Part shown: positions 32,990 to 44,238 of the stretch, piece by piece | How the letters are laid out: the number at the start of each line of letters is the position of its first letter | Position numbering within the stretch: position 1 is the first letter of the stretch | Assembly: GCA_001485295.1 (NCBI GenBank) | Contig: BBOA01000007.1 | Coordinates: 59,294-123,293, forward strand | Source: Type-B symbiont of Plautia stali | GTDB lineage: Bacteria; Pseudomonadota; Gammaproteobacteria; Enterobacterales; Enterobacteriaceae | Reading direction: 5' to 3' | Length of the DNA: 64,000 nt | Translations under genes and position numbers: made by a program | The notes under the pieces: model-generated | What the model was told of the DNA's origin: nothing | Seen by the model: the letters and a program-made list of their open reading frames with translations, nothing else | The model's database searches: none

Positions 32990-33143
32990 CCACTCTTCTC
33001 CGTTATTTTCAGTAGATTCTTAAGGCGAACACTGCTGGTCAAAGTTCCAACCCTTAAGTAACATGGCGGACTCCTTGCCGGGCGGTCTTTCCAAGCGTTT
33101 TCGCTCCGTTGGCACGATTTTTTTGAAGGGTATCAGAACGATA

Positions 33144-33956
33144 GTGGCACAGAGAGATTACGTAAGCCGCGGGTGTTCAACAGGGACGCGTCGCAAAAAA
33201 AGCAGCACTAGCCGTGGAGAGAAAAGCAAAGGCGGTTCAGGCGTCTCCAAACTTATGATCGGACTGGCCGTTGCAGTGCTGGTGACCTTTGCCGGTGGTT
33301 TATGGTTCCTTGCGCATCATAAAAAAGAAGATGTGCTGGTGATTCTGGATCATAAGGCCAACGGCAACGGTTTGCCGCCGAAGCCTGAAGAGCGCTGGAA
33401 GTACATCAAAGAGCTAGAAAACCGTCAGGTGACGGTGCCGACACCGACCGAACCTTCGGCAGGCGGTGAGGTCCAGTCGCACACGCAGCTCACCGACGAA
33501 CAACGTCAGCTGCTGGAGCAGATGCAGGCGGATATGCGTCAGTCGCCGACGCAGCTGAATGAAGTGCCGTGGAACGAACAGACCCCGGCGCGGCGTCAGC
33601 AGCAGCTACAGATGCAGTCGCGCCAGCAGACACAGCAAAGCGCCTCGGCGCTTGAGCCGACGCAGCAGAGCCAGCTTGCGCCCGTCACGCGCGAACCTGC
33701 GCAGGAGACGGCGAAGAAACCGGCCTCTTCCCAGCGCTGGATGGTACAGTGCGGCTTGTTCAAAGGCACTGACCAGGCAGAATCCGTGCGCGCCGGTCTG
33801 GCGTTTGAAGGATTCGAAAGCCACATCACCACCGGCGGCGGCTGGAACCACGTCGTGATCGGTCCCTATAAGGATCGCAGCAGCGCCGACAGCACCCTGA
33901 AGCGGCTGCGCGGCAACGGTCATTCAAACTGTATTCCGCTCGCCGTGGGGGGTTGA
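33144..33956 (+). CDS. ftsN: cell division protein FtsN
   Basis: Bitopic protein that triggers septal peptidoglycan synthesis. I choose the GTG at 33144 because AQRDYVSRG matches the E. coli start; the frame is open further upstream without similarity. 270 residues (E. coli 319; the Gln-rich linker is shorter). Order: basic cytoplasmic tail, TM (LMIGLAVAVLVTFAGGLWFL), E domain (ERWKYIKELENRQ), Gln-rich linker, C-terminal SPOR domain (RWMVQCGLFKGTDQAE, WNHVVIGPY). Key regions are intact. EnvC, which works in the same septal process, is broken at 54647. Confidence 0.94.
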   Translation: MAQRDYVSRGCSTGTRRKKSSTSRGEKSKGGSGVSKLMIGLAVAVLVTFAGGLWFLAHHKKEDVLVILDHKANGNGLPPKPEERWKYIKELENRQVTVPTPTEPSAGGEVQSHTQLTDEQRQLLEQMQADMRQSPTQLNEVPWNEQTPARRQQQLQMQSRQQTQQSASALEPTQQSQLAPVTREPAQETAKKPASSQRWMVQCGLFKGTDQAESVRAGLAFEGFESHITTGGGWNHVVIGPYKDRSSADSTLKRLRGNGHSNCIPLAVGG

Positions 33957-33991
33957 AACACGACAAACCCGCCCATATCTGGTTGCATAAT

Positions 33992-34023
33992 GCGCAGCGC
34001 CTTTGCCGCGCTGCGCTTTTTTT
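33992..34023 (+). terminator. intrinsic terminator after ftsN
   Basis: Perfect 9-bp stem GCGCAGCGC / GCGCTGCGC with loop CTTTGCC, followed by seven T. It separates ftsN from hslVU. Confidence 0.93.
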
Positions 34024-34046
34024 CTACTGCAACAAGGGGTCTGCCC

Positions 34047-34577
34047 GTGACAACAATAGTAAGCGTACGACGCAACGGACGAGTCGTTATCGGTGGTGAT
34101 GGCCAAGCAACTCTCGGCAATACCGTGATGAAAGGCAACGTAAAAAAAGTGCGTCGTCTTTACAACGATAAGGTAATTGCCGGTTTCGCTGGCGGCACTG
34201 CAGATGCCTTCACGCTCTTTGAACTCTTCGAACGTAAGCTGGAAATGTATCAAGGCCACCTAGTGAAAGCCGCCGTCGAGCTGGCGAAAGACTGGCGCAC
34301 CGACCGTATGCTACGCCGTCTTGAAGCGCTGCTGGCGGTCGCGGACGAAAACGCCTCGCTGATCATCAGCGGCAACGGCGACGTAATCCAGCCGGAAAAC
34401 GATCTGATCGCTATTGGTTCTGGTGGCCCCTTTGCTCAGGCGGCGGCGAGTGCGCTGCTGGAAAACACCGAGCTGGGCGCGCATGACATCGTCGCTAAAT
34501 CGTTGAATATCGCGGGCGACATCTGCATCTACACTAACCACAATGTTAACTTTGAAGAACTGCCGTCTAGGGCGTAA
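34047..34577 (+). CDS. hslV: HslV peptidase subunit of the HslUV protease
   Basis: Proteasome-beta-like threonine protease that forms a dodecamer capped by HslU. 176 residues as in E. coli. The GTG start at 34047 exposes Thr as the N-terminal nucleophile after Met removal ([10 protein letters not shown]). [14 protein letters not shown] and [18 protein letters not shown] are conserved, as is the end [10 protein letters not shown]. It is nine bases from hslU and translationally close. Intact. Confidence 0.97.
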   Translation: MTTIVSVRRNGRVVIGGDGQATLGNTVMKGNVKKVRRLYNDKVIAGFAGGTADAFTLFELFERKLEMYQGHLVKAAVELAKDWRTDRMLRRLEALLAVADENASLIISGNGDVIQPENDLIAIGSGGPFAQAAASALLENTELGAHDIVAKSLNIAGDICIYTNHNVNFEELPSRA

Positions 34578-34586
34578 GGATCAAAC

Positions 34587-35918
34587 ATGTCTGAGATGAC
34601 TCCCCGCGAAATCGTTAGCGAACTGAATCGCTTTATCATCGGCCAAGACGGCGCAAAACGCGCAGTTGCCATCGCGCTGCGTAACCGCTGGCGTCGTATG
34701 CAGCTCGATGATGAGCTGCGCCACGAGGTGACGCCGAAAAACATTCTGATGATCGGCCCGACCGGCGTCGGTAAAACCGAAATCGCCCGTCGTCTGGCGA
34801 AGCTCGCCAGCGCACCTTTTATTAAGGTGGAAGCGACCAAATTCACCGAAGTAGGCTACGTTGGTAAAGAGGTGGACTCCATTATTCGCGACCTGACCGA
34901 CGCCGCCGTGAAGATGGTGCGCAGCCAAGCGATTGAAAAGAACAAATACCGCGCTGAAGAGATGGCGGAAGAGCGCATCCTCGACGTGCTGATCCCGCCG
35001 GCCAAGGACAACTGGGGCCAGCCGGAGCAGAGTAGTGAACCTTCCGCCGCACGCCAGTCGTTCCGTAAAAAGCTGCGCGAAGACCAGCTGGACGATAAAG
35101 AGATCGAAATCGACCTCGCCGCCGTGCCGGCTGGCGTCGAAATCATGGCGCCTCCGGGCATGGAAGAGATGACCAACCAGCTTCAGTCGATTTTCCAGAA
35201 CCTAGGCAGTCAGAAGCAGAAGCCGCGCAAGCTGAAGATCAAAGAGGCTATGAAGCTGCTGATCGAAGAAGAAGCGGCCAAGCTGGTGAATCCGGAAGAG
35301 CTAAAGCAGGATGCGATCGAGGCGGTAGAGCAGCACGGCATCGTATTTATCGACGAGATCGATAAAATTTGCAAGCGCGCCCACTCGTCCGGCGCAGACG
35401 TCTCACGCGAAGGCGTACAGCGCGATCTGCTGCCGCTGGTGGAAGGCTGCACCGTCTCGACTAAACACGGCATGGTGAAAACCGATCACATCCTGTTTAT
35501 CGCTTCAGGCGCGTTTCAGGTCGCCAGCCCGTCGGATCTGATCCCGGAACTGCAGGGCCGTCTGCCGATCCGCGTCGAGCTGCAGGCGCTGACCGTAAAC
35601 GACTTCGAACGCATTCTCACCGAGCCGAACGCGTCGGTGACCGTACAGTACAAGGCGCTGATGGGCACCGAAGGCGTTAACGTCGAGTTCACCGACGAGG
35701 GCATCCGCCGTATCGCCGAAGCAGCGTGGCAGGTGAATGAAACCACCGAGAATATAGGCGCGCGTCGTCTGCACACCGTGCTGGAGCGTCTGATGGAAGA
35801 TATCTCCTATGACGCCAGCGATCGTCACGGCGACTCCGTCACTATCGACGCGGAGTATGTCAGCAAGCATCTAGATGAACTGGTGGCGGACGAAGATCTA
35901 AGCCGCTTTATTCTGTAA
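34587..35918 (+). CDS. hslU: HslU ATPase subunit of the HslUV protease
   Basis: AAA+ unfoldase that feeds HslV. 443 residues, full length. Walker [10 protein letters not shown], pore loop GYVG, the insertion (I) domain around residues 110-240, Walker B VFIDEIDK, the Arg region GRLPIRVEL, sensor 2 [11 protein letters not shown] and the HslV-docking C-terminus LSRFIL are all in place. It ends at a clear terminator. In E. coli menA follows; here it is absent and the rraA remnant comes next. No lesion is seen. Confidence 0.97.
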   Translation: MSEMTPREIVSELNRFIIGQDGAKRAVAIALRNRWRRMQLDDELRHEVTPKNILMIGPTGVGKTEIARRLAKLASAPFIKVEATKFTEVGYVGKEVDSIIRDLTDAAVKMVRSQAIEKNKYRAEEMAEERILDVLIPPAKDNWGQPEQSSEPSAARQSFRKKLREDQLDDKEIEIDLAAVPAGVEIMAPPGMEEMTNQLQSIFQNLGSQKQKPRKLKIKEAMKLLIEEEAAKLVNPEELKQDAIEAVEQHGIVFIDEIDKICKRAHSSGADVSREGVQRDLLPLVEGCTVSTKHGMVKTDHILFIASGAFQVASPSDLIPELQGRLPIRVELQALTVNDFERILTEPNASVTVQYKALMGTEGVNVEFTDEGIRRIAEAAWQVNETTENIGARRLHTVLERLMEDISYDASDRHGDSVTIDAEYVSKHLDELVADEDLSRFIL

Positions 35919-35942
35919 TTCCATTTTTCTATGCGCTTGCGC

Positions 35943-35972
35943 AAAGCCTGGGAACTGCGCCGGGCTTTTTTT
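35943..35972 (+). terminator. intrinsic terminator after hslU
   Basis: Stem AAAGCCTGG with a CCGGGCTTT partner around GAACTGCG, then a run of T. It is conserved in form with E. coli terminators of this type. Confidence 0.85.
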
Positions 35973-36079
35973 ATCTGCATGCTGCTGATGCAGCCCCTTT
36001 TTTCCGCTGATGATTTTGCCAACAATCCGTTTCTGGCGGTATACTTACCGCTCCTATAGAGCAAACAGACGGACCCACC

Positions 36080-36589
36080 ATAAAATACGATACTTCCGAA
36101 CTCTGAGACATCTAACATGAAGAATTGAACGTTGTTGAACCGCTTTTTTCCAACTTAGGCGGCCGCGCCTCATTTGGCGGCCAGATAACCACAGTGAAAT
36201 GTTTTGAAGACAACGGCCTGCTTTACGATTTGCTGGAAGAGAACGGTCGGGGTCGCGTGCTGGTGATTGACAGCGACAGCTGCGGGTCGGTGCGGCGTGC
36301 GCTGGTCGACGCGCAGCTGGCTCGCATGGCGGTGGATAACGAATGGGAAGGGCTGGTGGTGTACTGATCCGTGCGTCAGATAGAGGAGCTGGAGGAGCTG
36401 GAAATCGGCATCTGGGTAATTGCCGGTATCCCAGCTGGCGCGGCGTGCGAAGGCATTGGCGAGAGCGACGTGCACGTTAACTTCAACGGCGTCACCTTCT
36501 CCTCTAGCGACCATCTCTAAGCCGATAACACTGACATTATTCTTTCTGAAGGTCTGCTCGATATCGAGTCACCCCAGAAACGAAAATAG
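36080..36589 (+). pseudogene. rraA: RNase E inhibitor RraA, start codon lost and nonsense mutations
   Basis: RraA is a trimeric regulator that binds RNase E and dampens RNA decay (161 residues). The start ATG has become ATA (36080), and the second codon onward reads KYDTSEL then TGA, with a TAA three codons later. From [19 protein letters not shown] to NEWEGLVVY the frame is clean. Another stop and a frameshift break the second half ([17 protein letters not shown], then NDTDIILSEG). RNase E control by RraA is lost, which fits loss of rhlB, another RNA-degradosome gene. Confidence 0.93.
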
Positions 36590-36626
36590 GAGCACGCCGC
36601 TCCCGTTTATCATTCGGTTGAGGCTG

Positions 36627-36866
36627 TTACACCTCTTCCATTTTTCCCAGCAGTACGCGCAGGCGATCCTGCCACAAATGCTGCTCTTCCTTTAACTGCT
36701 GATTTTCACGCGCCAGTGACTCATGGTTTCCCGCCGCCTGCTGCGCGTCGTTTTTCAGCTGGTTGTTCTGTTCTTTCAGCTCTTCGATTTCCATCTGCAG
36801 CAGGGTGATGGTATCAATCGCCTGATGTACTTTCGCTTCCAGTTTCTCGAATACTTCAAATGACAT
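36627..36866 (-). CDS. zapB: cell division factor ZapB
   Basis: Small cytoplasmic coiled-coil protein that condenses the Z ring through ZapA and links to MatP. 79 residues; start [20 protein letters not shown] at 36866. It is a heptad-rich coiled coil throughout ([19 protein letters not shown]) and ends LLGKMEEV as in E. coli. It lies opposite rraA as in E. coli. Intact. Confidence 0.95.
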   Translation of the reverse strand: MSFEVFEKLEAKVHQAIDTITLLQMEIEELKEQNNQLKNDAQQAAGNHESLARENQQLKEEQHLWQDRLRVLLGKMEEV

Positions 36867-37212
36867 GACCTCTCCTAAATTCTCGTAGGGCATTGATAAT
36901 GCTAGCCTTAGCGCTTGACGCCCCGTATCAGCCAAGCCAGCAACAATGTTTCCGATTTTATGTAGCCTGATAGCGCAAGTCCAGCGGCGCGGGCGATGCG
37001 AAAAACGAGGCGGCGAAGCGAAGCGCGCGATGTTTCATGAAAGCAAAAAAGCGCGAAAACGCGCATCTTTTTGATGTCAGCACACAGATTTCGCTATTTC
37101 TCGTTTATGCTCGTTAACGATAAATTTACACTAGCCCTACACAGAGAGCTGGGTGGCTCATCGAATGAGAACAAAAATTGATAAAATTTAACCTCGCTTC
37201 AGGAATACCATT
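36867..37212. other. zapB-glpF intergenic stretch
   Basis: About 345 bases. A hairpin reading GCGCG-AAAA-CGCGC near 37052-37066, with T-rich flanks, could act as a terminator. The last about 100 bases are AT-rich and once held the glpF promoter; GlpR-like and CRP-like half sites are too degenerate to call. No gene is seen. Confidence 0.4.
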
Positions 37213-37860
37213 ATGAGTCAGACAACGAACACGCTGAAAGGCCAGTGCATCGCCGAACTCATCGGCACCGGGCTTGATTATCTTCTTTGACGCCGGCTGC
37301 GTGGCCGCGCTGAAAGTCGCTGGCGCCGCCTTCGGACAATAGGAAATCTGCATTATCTGGGGACTTGCCGTCTCTAATGACTGTCTACCTTACCGCCAGC
37401 GTTTCCGGCGCTCACTTTAACCCTGCCGTCACGGTGGCGCTCTGCCTGTTCGACAACTTTAGAGGGCGCAAGGTGGTGCTTGTACATTCTGGCGCAATGG
37501 TGATCATGGTGCTGACCGACGATGGCAACGGCGTTCCGCGCGGTCTGCTAGCGCTGCTGCTGATCGGCCTGCTGGTGGCAGTAATTGGCAGCGCGATGGG
37601 TCCACTAACCGGCTTCGCACTGAATCCAGCGCGTGATTTCGGACCCAAGCTATTCGCTCTTTGCCGGTTGGGGTAACGTTGCCTTCACGGGTGGTAAAGA
37701 TATCTCTTACTTCTTGGTACCGATTTTTGGCCCGTTAGTGGGAGCCTGTCTGGGCGCCTTTGGCTACCGTGTACTGATTGGCTACCACCTGCCGGGCGCC
37801 GTAATGGCCAGCAGCAAAACAGAAAAAACGGTCGCACGCGCTGAGCAGCGTAAAGCGTAA
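37213..37860 (+). pseudogene. glpF: glycerol facilitator GlpF, internally deleted
   Basis: GlpF is an aquaglyceroporin (about 281 residues). The start MSQTTNTLKGQCIAELIGTG is frameshifted. A TAG replaces the Trp after FGQ. The first NPA box region SGAHFNPAVTVALCLFD is present, then about 85 residues are missing up to LTDDGNGVPRGLLALL. The second NPA box (FALNPARDFGPK) is followed by a frameshift before WGNVAFTGGKDISYFLVP. It is followed by glpK and glpX, which are equally dead. Confidence 0.94.
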
Positions 37861-37887
37861 GTTTCACCTTTTCATCGGGAATGCATT

Positions 37888-39393
<1,506 letters not shown>

Positions 39394-40116
39394 TGGCTTC
39401 ATATCGGCGAAAAGGTCGGCAGCGGTCGCGGCGCCGCAGTCGATCCGATCGAAGGCACCCCATGACCGCGATGGGCCAGCCTAACGCGCTCGCGATGCTG
39501 ACGGTCGGCGACAAAGTCTGCACGCGCCTGATATGTATATGGAAAATATGTATATGGAAAAACTGATCGTCGGCCCGGCAGCGCGCGGTCATATCGATCT
39601 CGACCTGTCGCTGGAAATCAATTTGCACAATACCGACGCGGCGCTGGATAAACCGCTGACGCAGCTGACAGTCGCCATCTTGGCGAAACCACGCCACGAC
39701 GCGATCATCGCGCAGCTTGTAGAAGCTTGGCGGGCGCGTATTCGCCTTCCTGAACGGCGACGTGGCAGCCTCTATGATCCGAGCACTGGACAGCGATATA
39801 CAGGGTCGCCTGCTGCCGCGTCACGAGGTCAAGGGCGAAAATGAAGAGAATCGCCGCTGCGGCGAGCAGGAGCTGGCGCGCTGCGAGGACATGGGTATTA
39901 ACGCGGGCGAGGTGCTGCCGCTGGCACGTATGGCGCGCGATTTTCGCCGCCACCGGCATCACCAGCAGTGATTTGCTAAAGGGCATTACGCGTCAGGTCA
40001 ATATCGCTACCAGCGAAACCCTACCGATCCGTGGCAAGTCGCGCACCATTCGCCGCATCCAGTCGATCCACTACCTAGATTGCAAAGACACGACGCTGCA
40101 CCCGTTTATCCTGTAA
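39394..40116 (+). pseudogene. glpX: fructose-1,6-bisphosphatase class II GlpX, broken
   Basis: GlpX is a Mn-dependent FBPase of about 336 residues. The first about 85 residues are gone: the sequence runs directly from the glpK stop into YIGEKVGSGRG-like residues. The core DPIEGTPMTAMGQPNALAML is there. A 15-bp tandem duplication doubles MYMEK-like residues (39531-39560). Frameshifts follow PRHDAIIAQL and in NEENRRCGEQELAR. The tail IRGKSRTIRRIQSIHYLDCKD is clean and ends at 40116, overlapping the end of the convergent emrD remnant. Confidence 0.93.
39531..39560. repeat. 15-bp tandem duplication in glpX
   Basis: ATATGTATATGGAAA occurs twice in direct succession (39531-39545 and 39546-39560) with no differences. 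It is in frame, duplicating five codons. Confidence 0.93.
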
Positions 40117-41068
40117 CCGTGCCGCTCTGACTTTTTGGCTGACGCGACAGCGGCAGCCAGCGCAGCAACATTACCAGCTCTGTAGCGAACATCAGCATCC
40201 CTAGGCTGAAGCTAAACTGATCGCGCTGCGGCAGCAGCGCGGACGCCCAAGCGACCACGTCCGATCCCAGATTCTGCAATCTGCCAATCAGCGTGGCGGC
40301 GCTGCCCACCAGCCACGCTTAACGCTCCATCACGCCTGAGGGTCGCTAGCGGAAACAGCATACCTGCGCCAAAGAAGAAGAGCGCGGCGGGCACCAGCAG
40401 TGTTCTAGATGTTCATGACACCGAACCACGCCGGGATCCACATCAGCGCGCCTGCTAGCAGGCAGCTGTTGACGCCAGTCCACATCAGGCTATGCCACTA
40501 GCGCGCTTCGCATGCAGCGAACCACGCGCCGAAAAAGCCGGCGGAGCTCGGTAGAATAAACAGAATGCTCACGGTGAACGCGTCCAGCCCGAGCACGCTA
40601 CCCAGCAGCACGATATACCGCACAAAGCTGGCGTCGTTCAGCAGCGGGCAGCAGCCCCATATTCAGCAGACTATTGGCCTGACGCAGCGCGACGCCCGCG
40701 TAGAGATCGCTCGGCATGGTGCGCACCATCACGCCCGCCACGCCGGCGGGCCAGCTACTGAATAGCGCTACCCAGCACCCGCACGTTCAGCGCCGGCGCC
40801 AGCATCGAGATCACGGCAAGATCGTCATCCCGGCGAGGATTACCGGACGGCGTCCAACGCCGACAGAGAGCAGACCATAGATCAGCTGCGATCCGCTGTA
40901 GGTCATCAGATAGGCAGCCATCACGCGCTGTATCGTGCCATCATGCACGTTCAGCGCGTCCGCCATCGCGGCCATCGCCGGGATATAGACCGTCTGCGCC
41001 ATCTGCTCTACCGCCAGCATTAAAATTAACATCAGCAGCAGCCGGTTTTCCATCTTCTTCATCGACAT
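40106..41068 (-). pseudogene. emrD: multidrug efflux MFS transporter EmrD, broken
   Basis: EmrD is a 12-TM MFS exporter of about 394 residues. The start MKKMENRLLLMLILMLAVEQ and YIPAMAAMADALNVHDGTIQ are readable, followed by the motif A region GVGRRPVILAGMT. A large block covering several TM helices is missing or shuffled across frames. The C-terminal half (PAALFFFGAGMLFPLAT, IGRLQNLGSDV, LLRWLPLS) is broken by frameshifts and TAG/TAA codons. It sits between glpX and fpr, unlike E. coli K-12. Confidence 0.88.
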
Positions 41069-41350
41069 CTTAGCCTAGGAAATAAGGTTAATACAGCAGC
41101 AAAACGCGCTGTATCGGGATAATGCCGGGGAAAATATCAGAGTTGCGTAACAAATCGAGAGGCGAACCCAAAGGCGTCTGCGTGGAGGCATCAAGTTTTC
41201 GCACCACTTTGTCAACAGGGGGCAACGCGTGATGAGGCGTGCGGCACATTTGTCGATTAGAACCTAAAAACCGGCATGCGGGTGGAAAATTCGCCCTGCA
41301 GCCGCGATGATATCTTTGTGCCTGAAAAATCAATGACCGGGAGAGTAACC

Positions 41351-42097
41351 ATGGCCGAATGGGTCAATGCGCAAGTAAAGGAAGTCAAAAATTGGACGGA
41401 CGCGCTGTTCAGCCTGCGGGTGCATGCGCCGATCGACGCGTTTACTGCCGGCCAGTTCGCCAAGCTGGCGCTGGAGATTGACGGCGAGCGCGTGCAGCGC
41501 GCCTACTCTTACGTTAACGCGCCCAGCGATCCGCTTCTGGAGTTCTATCTGGTTACAGTGCCGGAGGGCAAACTCAGCCCGCGCCTGCAAGCGCTCAAGC
41601 CTGGCGACAGCGTGATAGTTACTAAAGAAGCCGCCGGTTTTTTCGTGCTGGATGAGATCCCGCCCTGCAAAACCTTGTGGATGCTGGCGACCGGCACGGC
41701 GATTGGCCCCTACTTATCTATTCTGCAACAGGGCGAAGGTCTCGACCGTTTCGACCATATCGTGCTGGTGCACGCGGTGCGCTATGCCGCCGATCTGAGC
41801 TACCTGCCGCTGATGCAGTCGCTGCAGCATATCTACAACGGCAAGCTGCGTATCCAGACGGTGGTCAGCCGCGAAAACGCCGCCGGTTCGCTGACCGGAC
41901 GCGTGCCGGCGCTAATTGAGAACGGCGAGCTGGAGCACGCGGTGGGGCTGCCGATGGGGGTAGAATCGGGCCATATTATGCTGTGCGGCAACCCGCAGAT
42001 GGTGCGCGACACCCAACAACTTCTGAAAGAGACGCGCGATATGCGTAAAGATCTGAAGCGCAAACCGGGTCATATCACCAGCGAGCACTACTGGTAG
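41351..42097 (+). CDS. fpr: ferredoxin/flavodoxin-NADP+ reductase
   Basis: FAD enzyme that passes electrons from NADPH to flavodoxin or ferredoxin, used in radical-SAM enzyme and methionine synthase activation. 248 residues as in E. coli; start MAEWVNAQVKEVKNWTDALF at 41351. FAD-binding RAYSYVN, NADPH-binding GTAIGPYLSIL and CGNPQMVRD, and the C-terminal aromatic end HYW are intact. It is useful here because metF and metB are also kept. Confidence 0.97.
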   Translation: MAEWVNAQVKEVKNWTDALFSLRVHAPIDAFTAGQFAKLALEIDGERVQRAYSYVNAPSDPLLEFYLVTVPEGKLSPRLQALKPGDSVIVTKEAAGFFVLDEIPPCKTLWMLATGTAIGPYLSILQQGEGLDRFDHIVLVHAVRYAADLSYLPLMQSLQHIYNGKLRIQTVVSRENAAGSLTGRVPALIENGELEHAVGLPMGVESGHIMLCGNPQMVRDTQQLLKETRDMRKDLKRKPGHITSEHYW

Positions 42098-42119
42098 GCC
42101 GCGCCGCGCGGCGATAATT

Positions 42120-42732
42120 CTTAGCTGCTGTGCCTCGCGCTGACGGCTCCGGCATTTGCCGCCGATCCCCCGCTGCGCGAGCGTAGCGAATCCGTGCCTT
42201 CCGCGCCCTATCTACTGGCGGGCGCGACCACGTTTGATATGACCATCGGCCATTTCCGCGAGGAATATAACACTGCCAACGCTGACCTGCCGCTGATGGA
42301 GTATCGCGCCATTGACAATAAAAATGACAGCAGCTGCCTGACCCGCGCGGCGAGCAAAATCAGCGAGACGCTCTACGCCTCTACCGCGCTGGACTAGGGA
42401 TAGGGAACCGGCAAGGTGAAAACCCTCCAGCTCACCTGGCTGCTGGTGCCAAGCCTCGGTGAAAAAGCCTCGCAGGAAAAAGCGATGGCCTATATGACGG
42501 CGCTGCTGCGCTTTTTCGTGCCAAGTTTGACGCCGGACAAGGCGCAGCAAAAGCTCAACGTGCTGCTTAGCGAGGGCAAAGGCGTGCGTTATTTTCCCGC
42601 AACGAAGGCGCACTACGTTTCATGGTGGCGGACAACGGCGACAAGGATCTGACCTTCGCTATCGAGCGGTTAAAACTGACGCTGCCGCCCGCCGATCAGG
42701 GCAGCAAAAATGACGAAAAGCAAAGCCATTGA
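42120..42732 (+). pseudogene. yiiQ: DUF1454 periplasmic protein YiiQ, broken
   Basis: YiiQ is a secreted protein of unknown function (about 200 residues). The signal-peptide start is destroyed. The mature part SAPYLLAGATTFDMTIGHFR through RAASKISETLYASTALD is clean, then two TAGs lie within three codons (42395 and 42401). KTLQLTWLLVPSLGEKASQE is clean again, and a frameshift follows FPATKAHY. The position between fpr and tpiA matches E. coli. Confidence 0.88.
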
Positions 42733-42815
42733 CCTGATAGATCTCTATACTGTCTAGCAGTCTACGCTGCCTGGCGGCAGTGCAATTTAATAAATCGCAT
42801 AACGCGGAGGATAGA

Positions 42816-43583
42816 ATGCGACATCCATTGGTTATGGGTAACTGGAAACTGAATGGCAGCAAGCAGATGACGGGCGAGCTGATCGAAGGTCTGCGCAAAG
42901 CGCTTTCCAGCGTTGACGGCTGCTGCGTTGCGATCGCCCCGCCAGCTATCTATCTCGACCAAGCGAAGTACGCCATTTCCGGCAGCCACATCGTGCTGGG
43001 CGCGCAGAACGTCGATGTTAACCTGTCTGGCGCGTTCACCGGCGAAATCTCCGCGGAGATGCTGAAGGATATCGGCGCGAAATATATCATTATCGGCCAC
43101 TCTGAGCGTCGTAACTACCACAAAGAGAGCGACGAGTTCATTGCGAAGAAATTCGCCGTGCTGAAAGCAGCTAGCCTAGTGCCAGTGCTGTGCATTGGCG
43201 AAACCGAAGCAGAAAACGAAGCGGGCCAGACCGAAGAAGTATGCGCGCGTCAGATTGATGCCGTGCTGGAAACTCAAGGCGTAGAAGCCTTTTACGGCAT
43301 AGTTATCGCCTACGAGCCGGTCTGGGCGATCGGCACCGGCAAATCCGCGACCCCGGCGCAGGCGCAGGCGGTGCATAAATTTATTCGCCAGCACATCGCT
43401 AAGAAAGACGCCGCGGTCGCTGAGCAGGTCATTATTCAGTACGGCGGCTCCGTTAACGATAAGAATGCGGCTGAACTCTTTACCCAGCCGGATATCGACG
43501 GCGCGCTGGTAGGCGGTGCCTCACTGAAGGCTGATGCCTTCGCAGTGATCGTTAAAGCCGCAGCGGAAGCGAAAAAGGCGTAA
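42816..43583 (+). CDS. tpiA: triose-phosphate isomerase
   Basis: Glycolytic enzyme interconverting dihydroxyacetone phosphate and glyceraldehyde 3-phosphate. 255 residues, full length. Catalytic Lys in GNWKLNGS, His in IGHSERR, Glu in [11 protein letters not shown], phosphate loop QYGGSVN and GALVGGASL are present. The start [10 protein letters not shown] at 42816 has GGAGG just upstream. Kept intact among ruins, as expected for an essential step. Confidence 0.98.
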   Translation: MRHPLVMGNWKLNGSKQMTGELIEGLRKALSSVDGCCVAIAPPAIYLDQAKYAISGSHIVLGAQNVDVNLSGAFTGEISAEMLKDIGAKYIIIGHSERRNYHKESDEFIAKKFAVLKAASLVPVLCIGETEAENEAGQTEEVCARQIDAVLETQGVEAFYGIVIAYEPVWAIGTGKSATPAQAQAVHKFIRQHIAKKDAAVAEQVIIQYGGSVNDKNAAELFTQPDIDGALVGGASLKADAFAVIVKAAAEAKKA

Positions 43584-43598
43584 AGCCAGATAAAAAAA

Positions 43599-43623
43599 GA
43601 GGCGGCTTCGGGCTGCCTTTTTT
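43599..43623 (+). terminator. intrinsic terminator after tpiA
   Basis: Stem GGCGGC-TTCG-GGCTGCC (with a mismatch) followed by TTTTTTTA. The A run on the other side makes it bidirectional for the convergent cdh remnant. Confidence 0.85.
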
Positions 43624-44126
43624 ATTGCTGCAAAATCTGGCAGCGATGATCCTGTATCTCCTCTGCCGACCCCCGATTCAGCAGCAGCCAGTGCAGGCAA
43701 AAGATGTGGATATGCAGCTGATTCTGGTGCGGCCATACTCGGCATTGATCGCCAGCGACAGTGCGCTGTCGGCGATGGACGCGCCTCTAGCTGCGTACGC
43801 GACTGCCAAGCGAAGGCGAAAAAGTTGGGTGTAGCGCAATCCAGCAGCGTCAAGCTTTCCATACCGGTGATTTTCGCCAGCGGAATAAGCAGATACTGCA
43901 GCGGTCCGTTGAGATCTTTGAGCAGCGCATAGCCTTCATCAAGTGCGACGCGCTGGCAGGGCGCAGGCGAACCCGTTGCGCCCTGATTCGGCTCGCACTT
44001 TTCGCTAACGATTTGCCACAGCGCATCGCTGTTTTTATGCAGGTGGAAAGCGGCGATCGCTAGGCTGCCGATCAGCAGCAAAAGCAGCAGCGCAATCAGA
44101 CGCAGCGCACGACAACTTCCAAGCAT
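43622..44126 (-). pseudogene. cdh: CDP-diacylglycerol pyrophosphatase Cdh, truncated
   Basis: Cdh cleaves CDP-diacylglycerol (about 250 residues, inner membrane). The N-terminal TM (LIALLLLLLIGSLAIAAF), SEKCEPNQGATGSPAPCQRV, GYALLKDLNGPLQYLLIPLAK and TPNFFAFAWQSR are clean. A frameshift follows. The catalytic HIT-like HIHI stretch appears in another frame, and about 100 residues between it and the final SAEEIQDHRCQIL-like tail are deleted. Confidence 0.9.
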
Positions 44127-44191
44127 AGCGGGATTTCTCTCTCGGCTTTTTGCGCATCCTCGCTTGGCCGCTGCGTAATGTCACGCACAAA

Positions 44192-44216
44192 TAAAAACGG
44201 CCAGCGCGCTGGCTGG
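44192..44216 (-). terminator. terminator after sbp
   Basis: On the minus strand, the near-palindrome GCCAGCGCGCTGGC is followed by CGTTTTTATTT, 22 bases past the sbp stop. Confidence 0.85.
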
Positions 44217-44238
44217 ACGTCTGCTCTTTTGCGAACTA

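Noticed and set aside
33063..33143. Longer FtsN with 27 extra N-terminal residues
   Set aside because: The extension has no similarity to FtsN; the GTG start with AQRDYV matches the known N-terminus.
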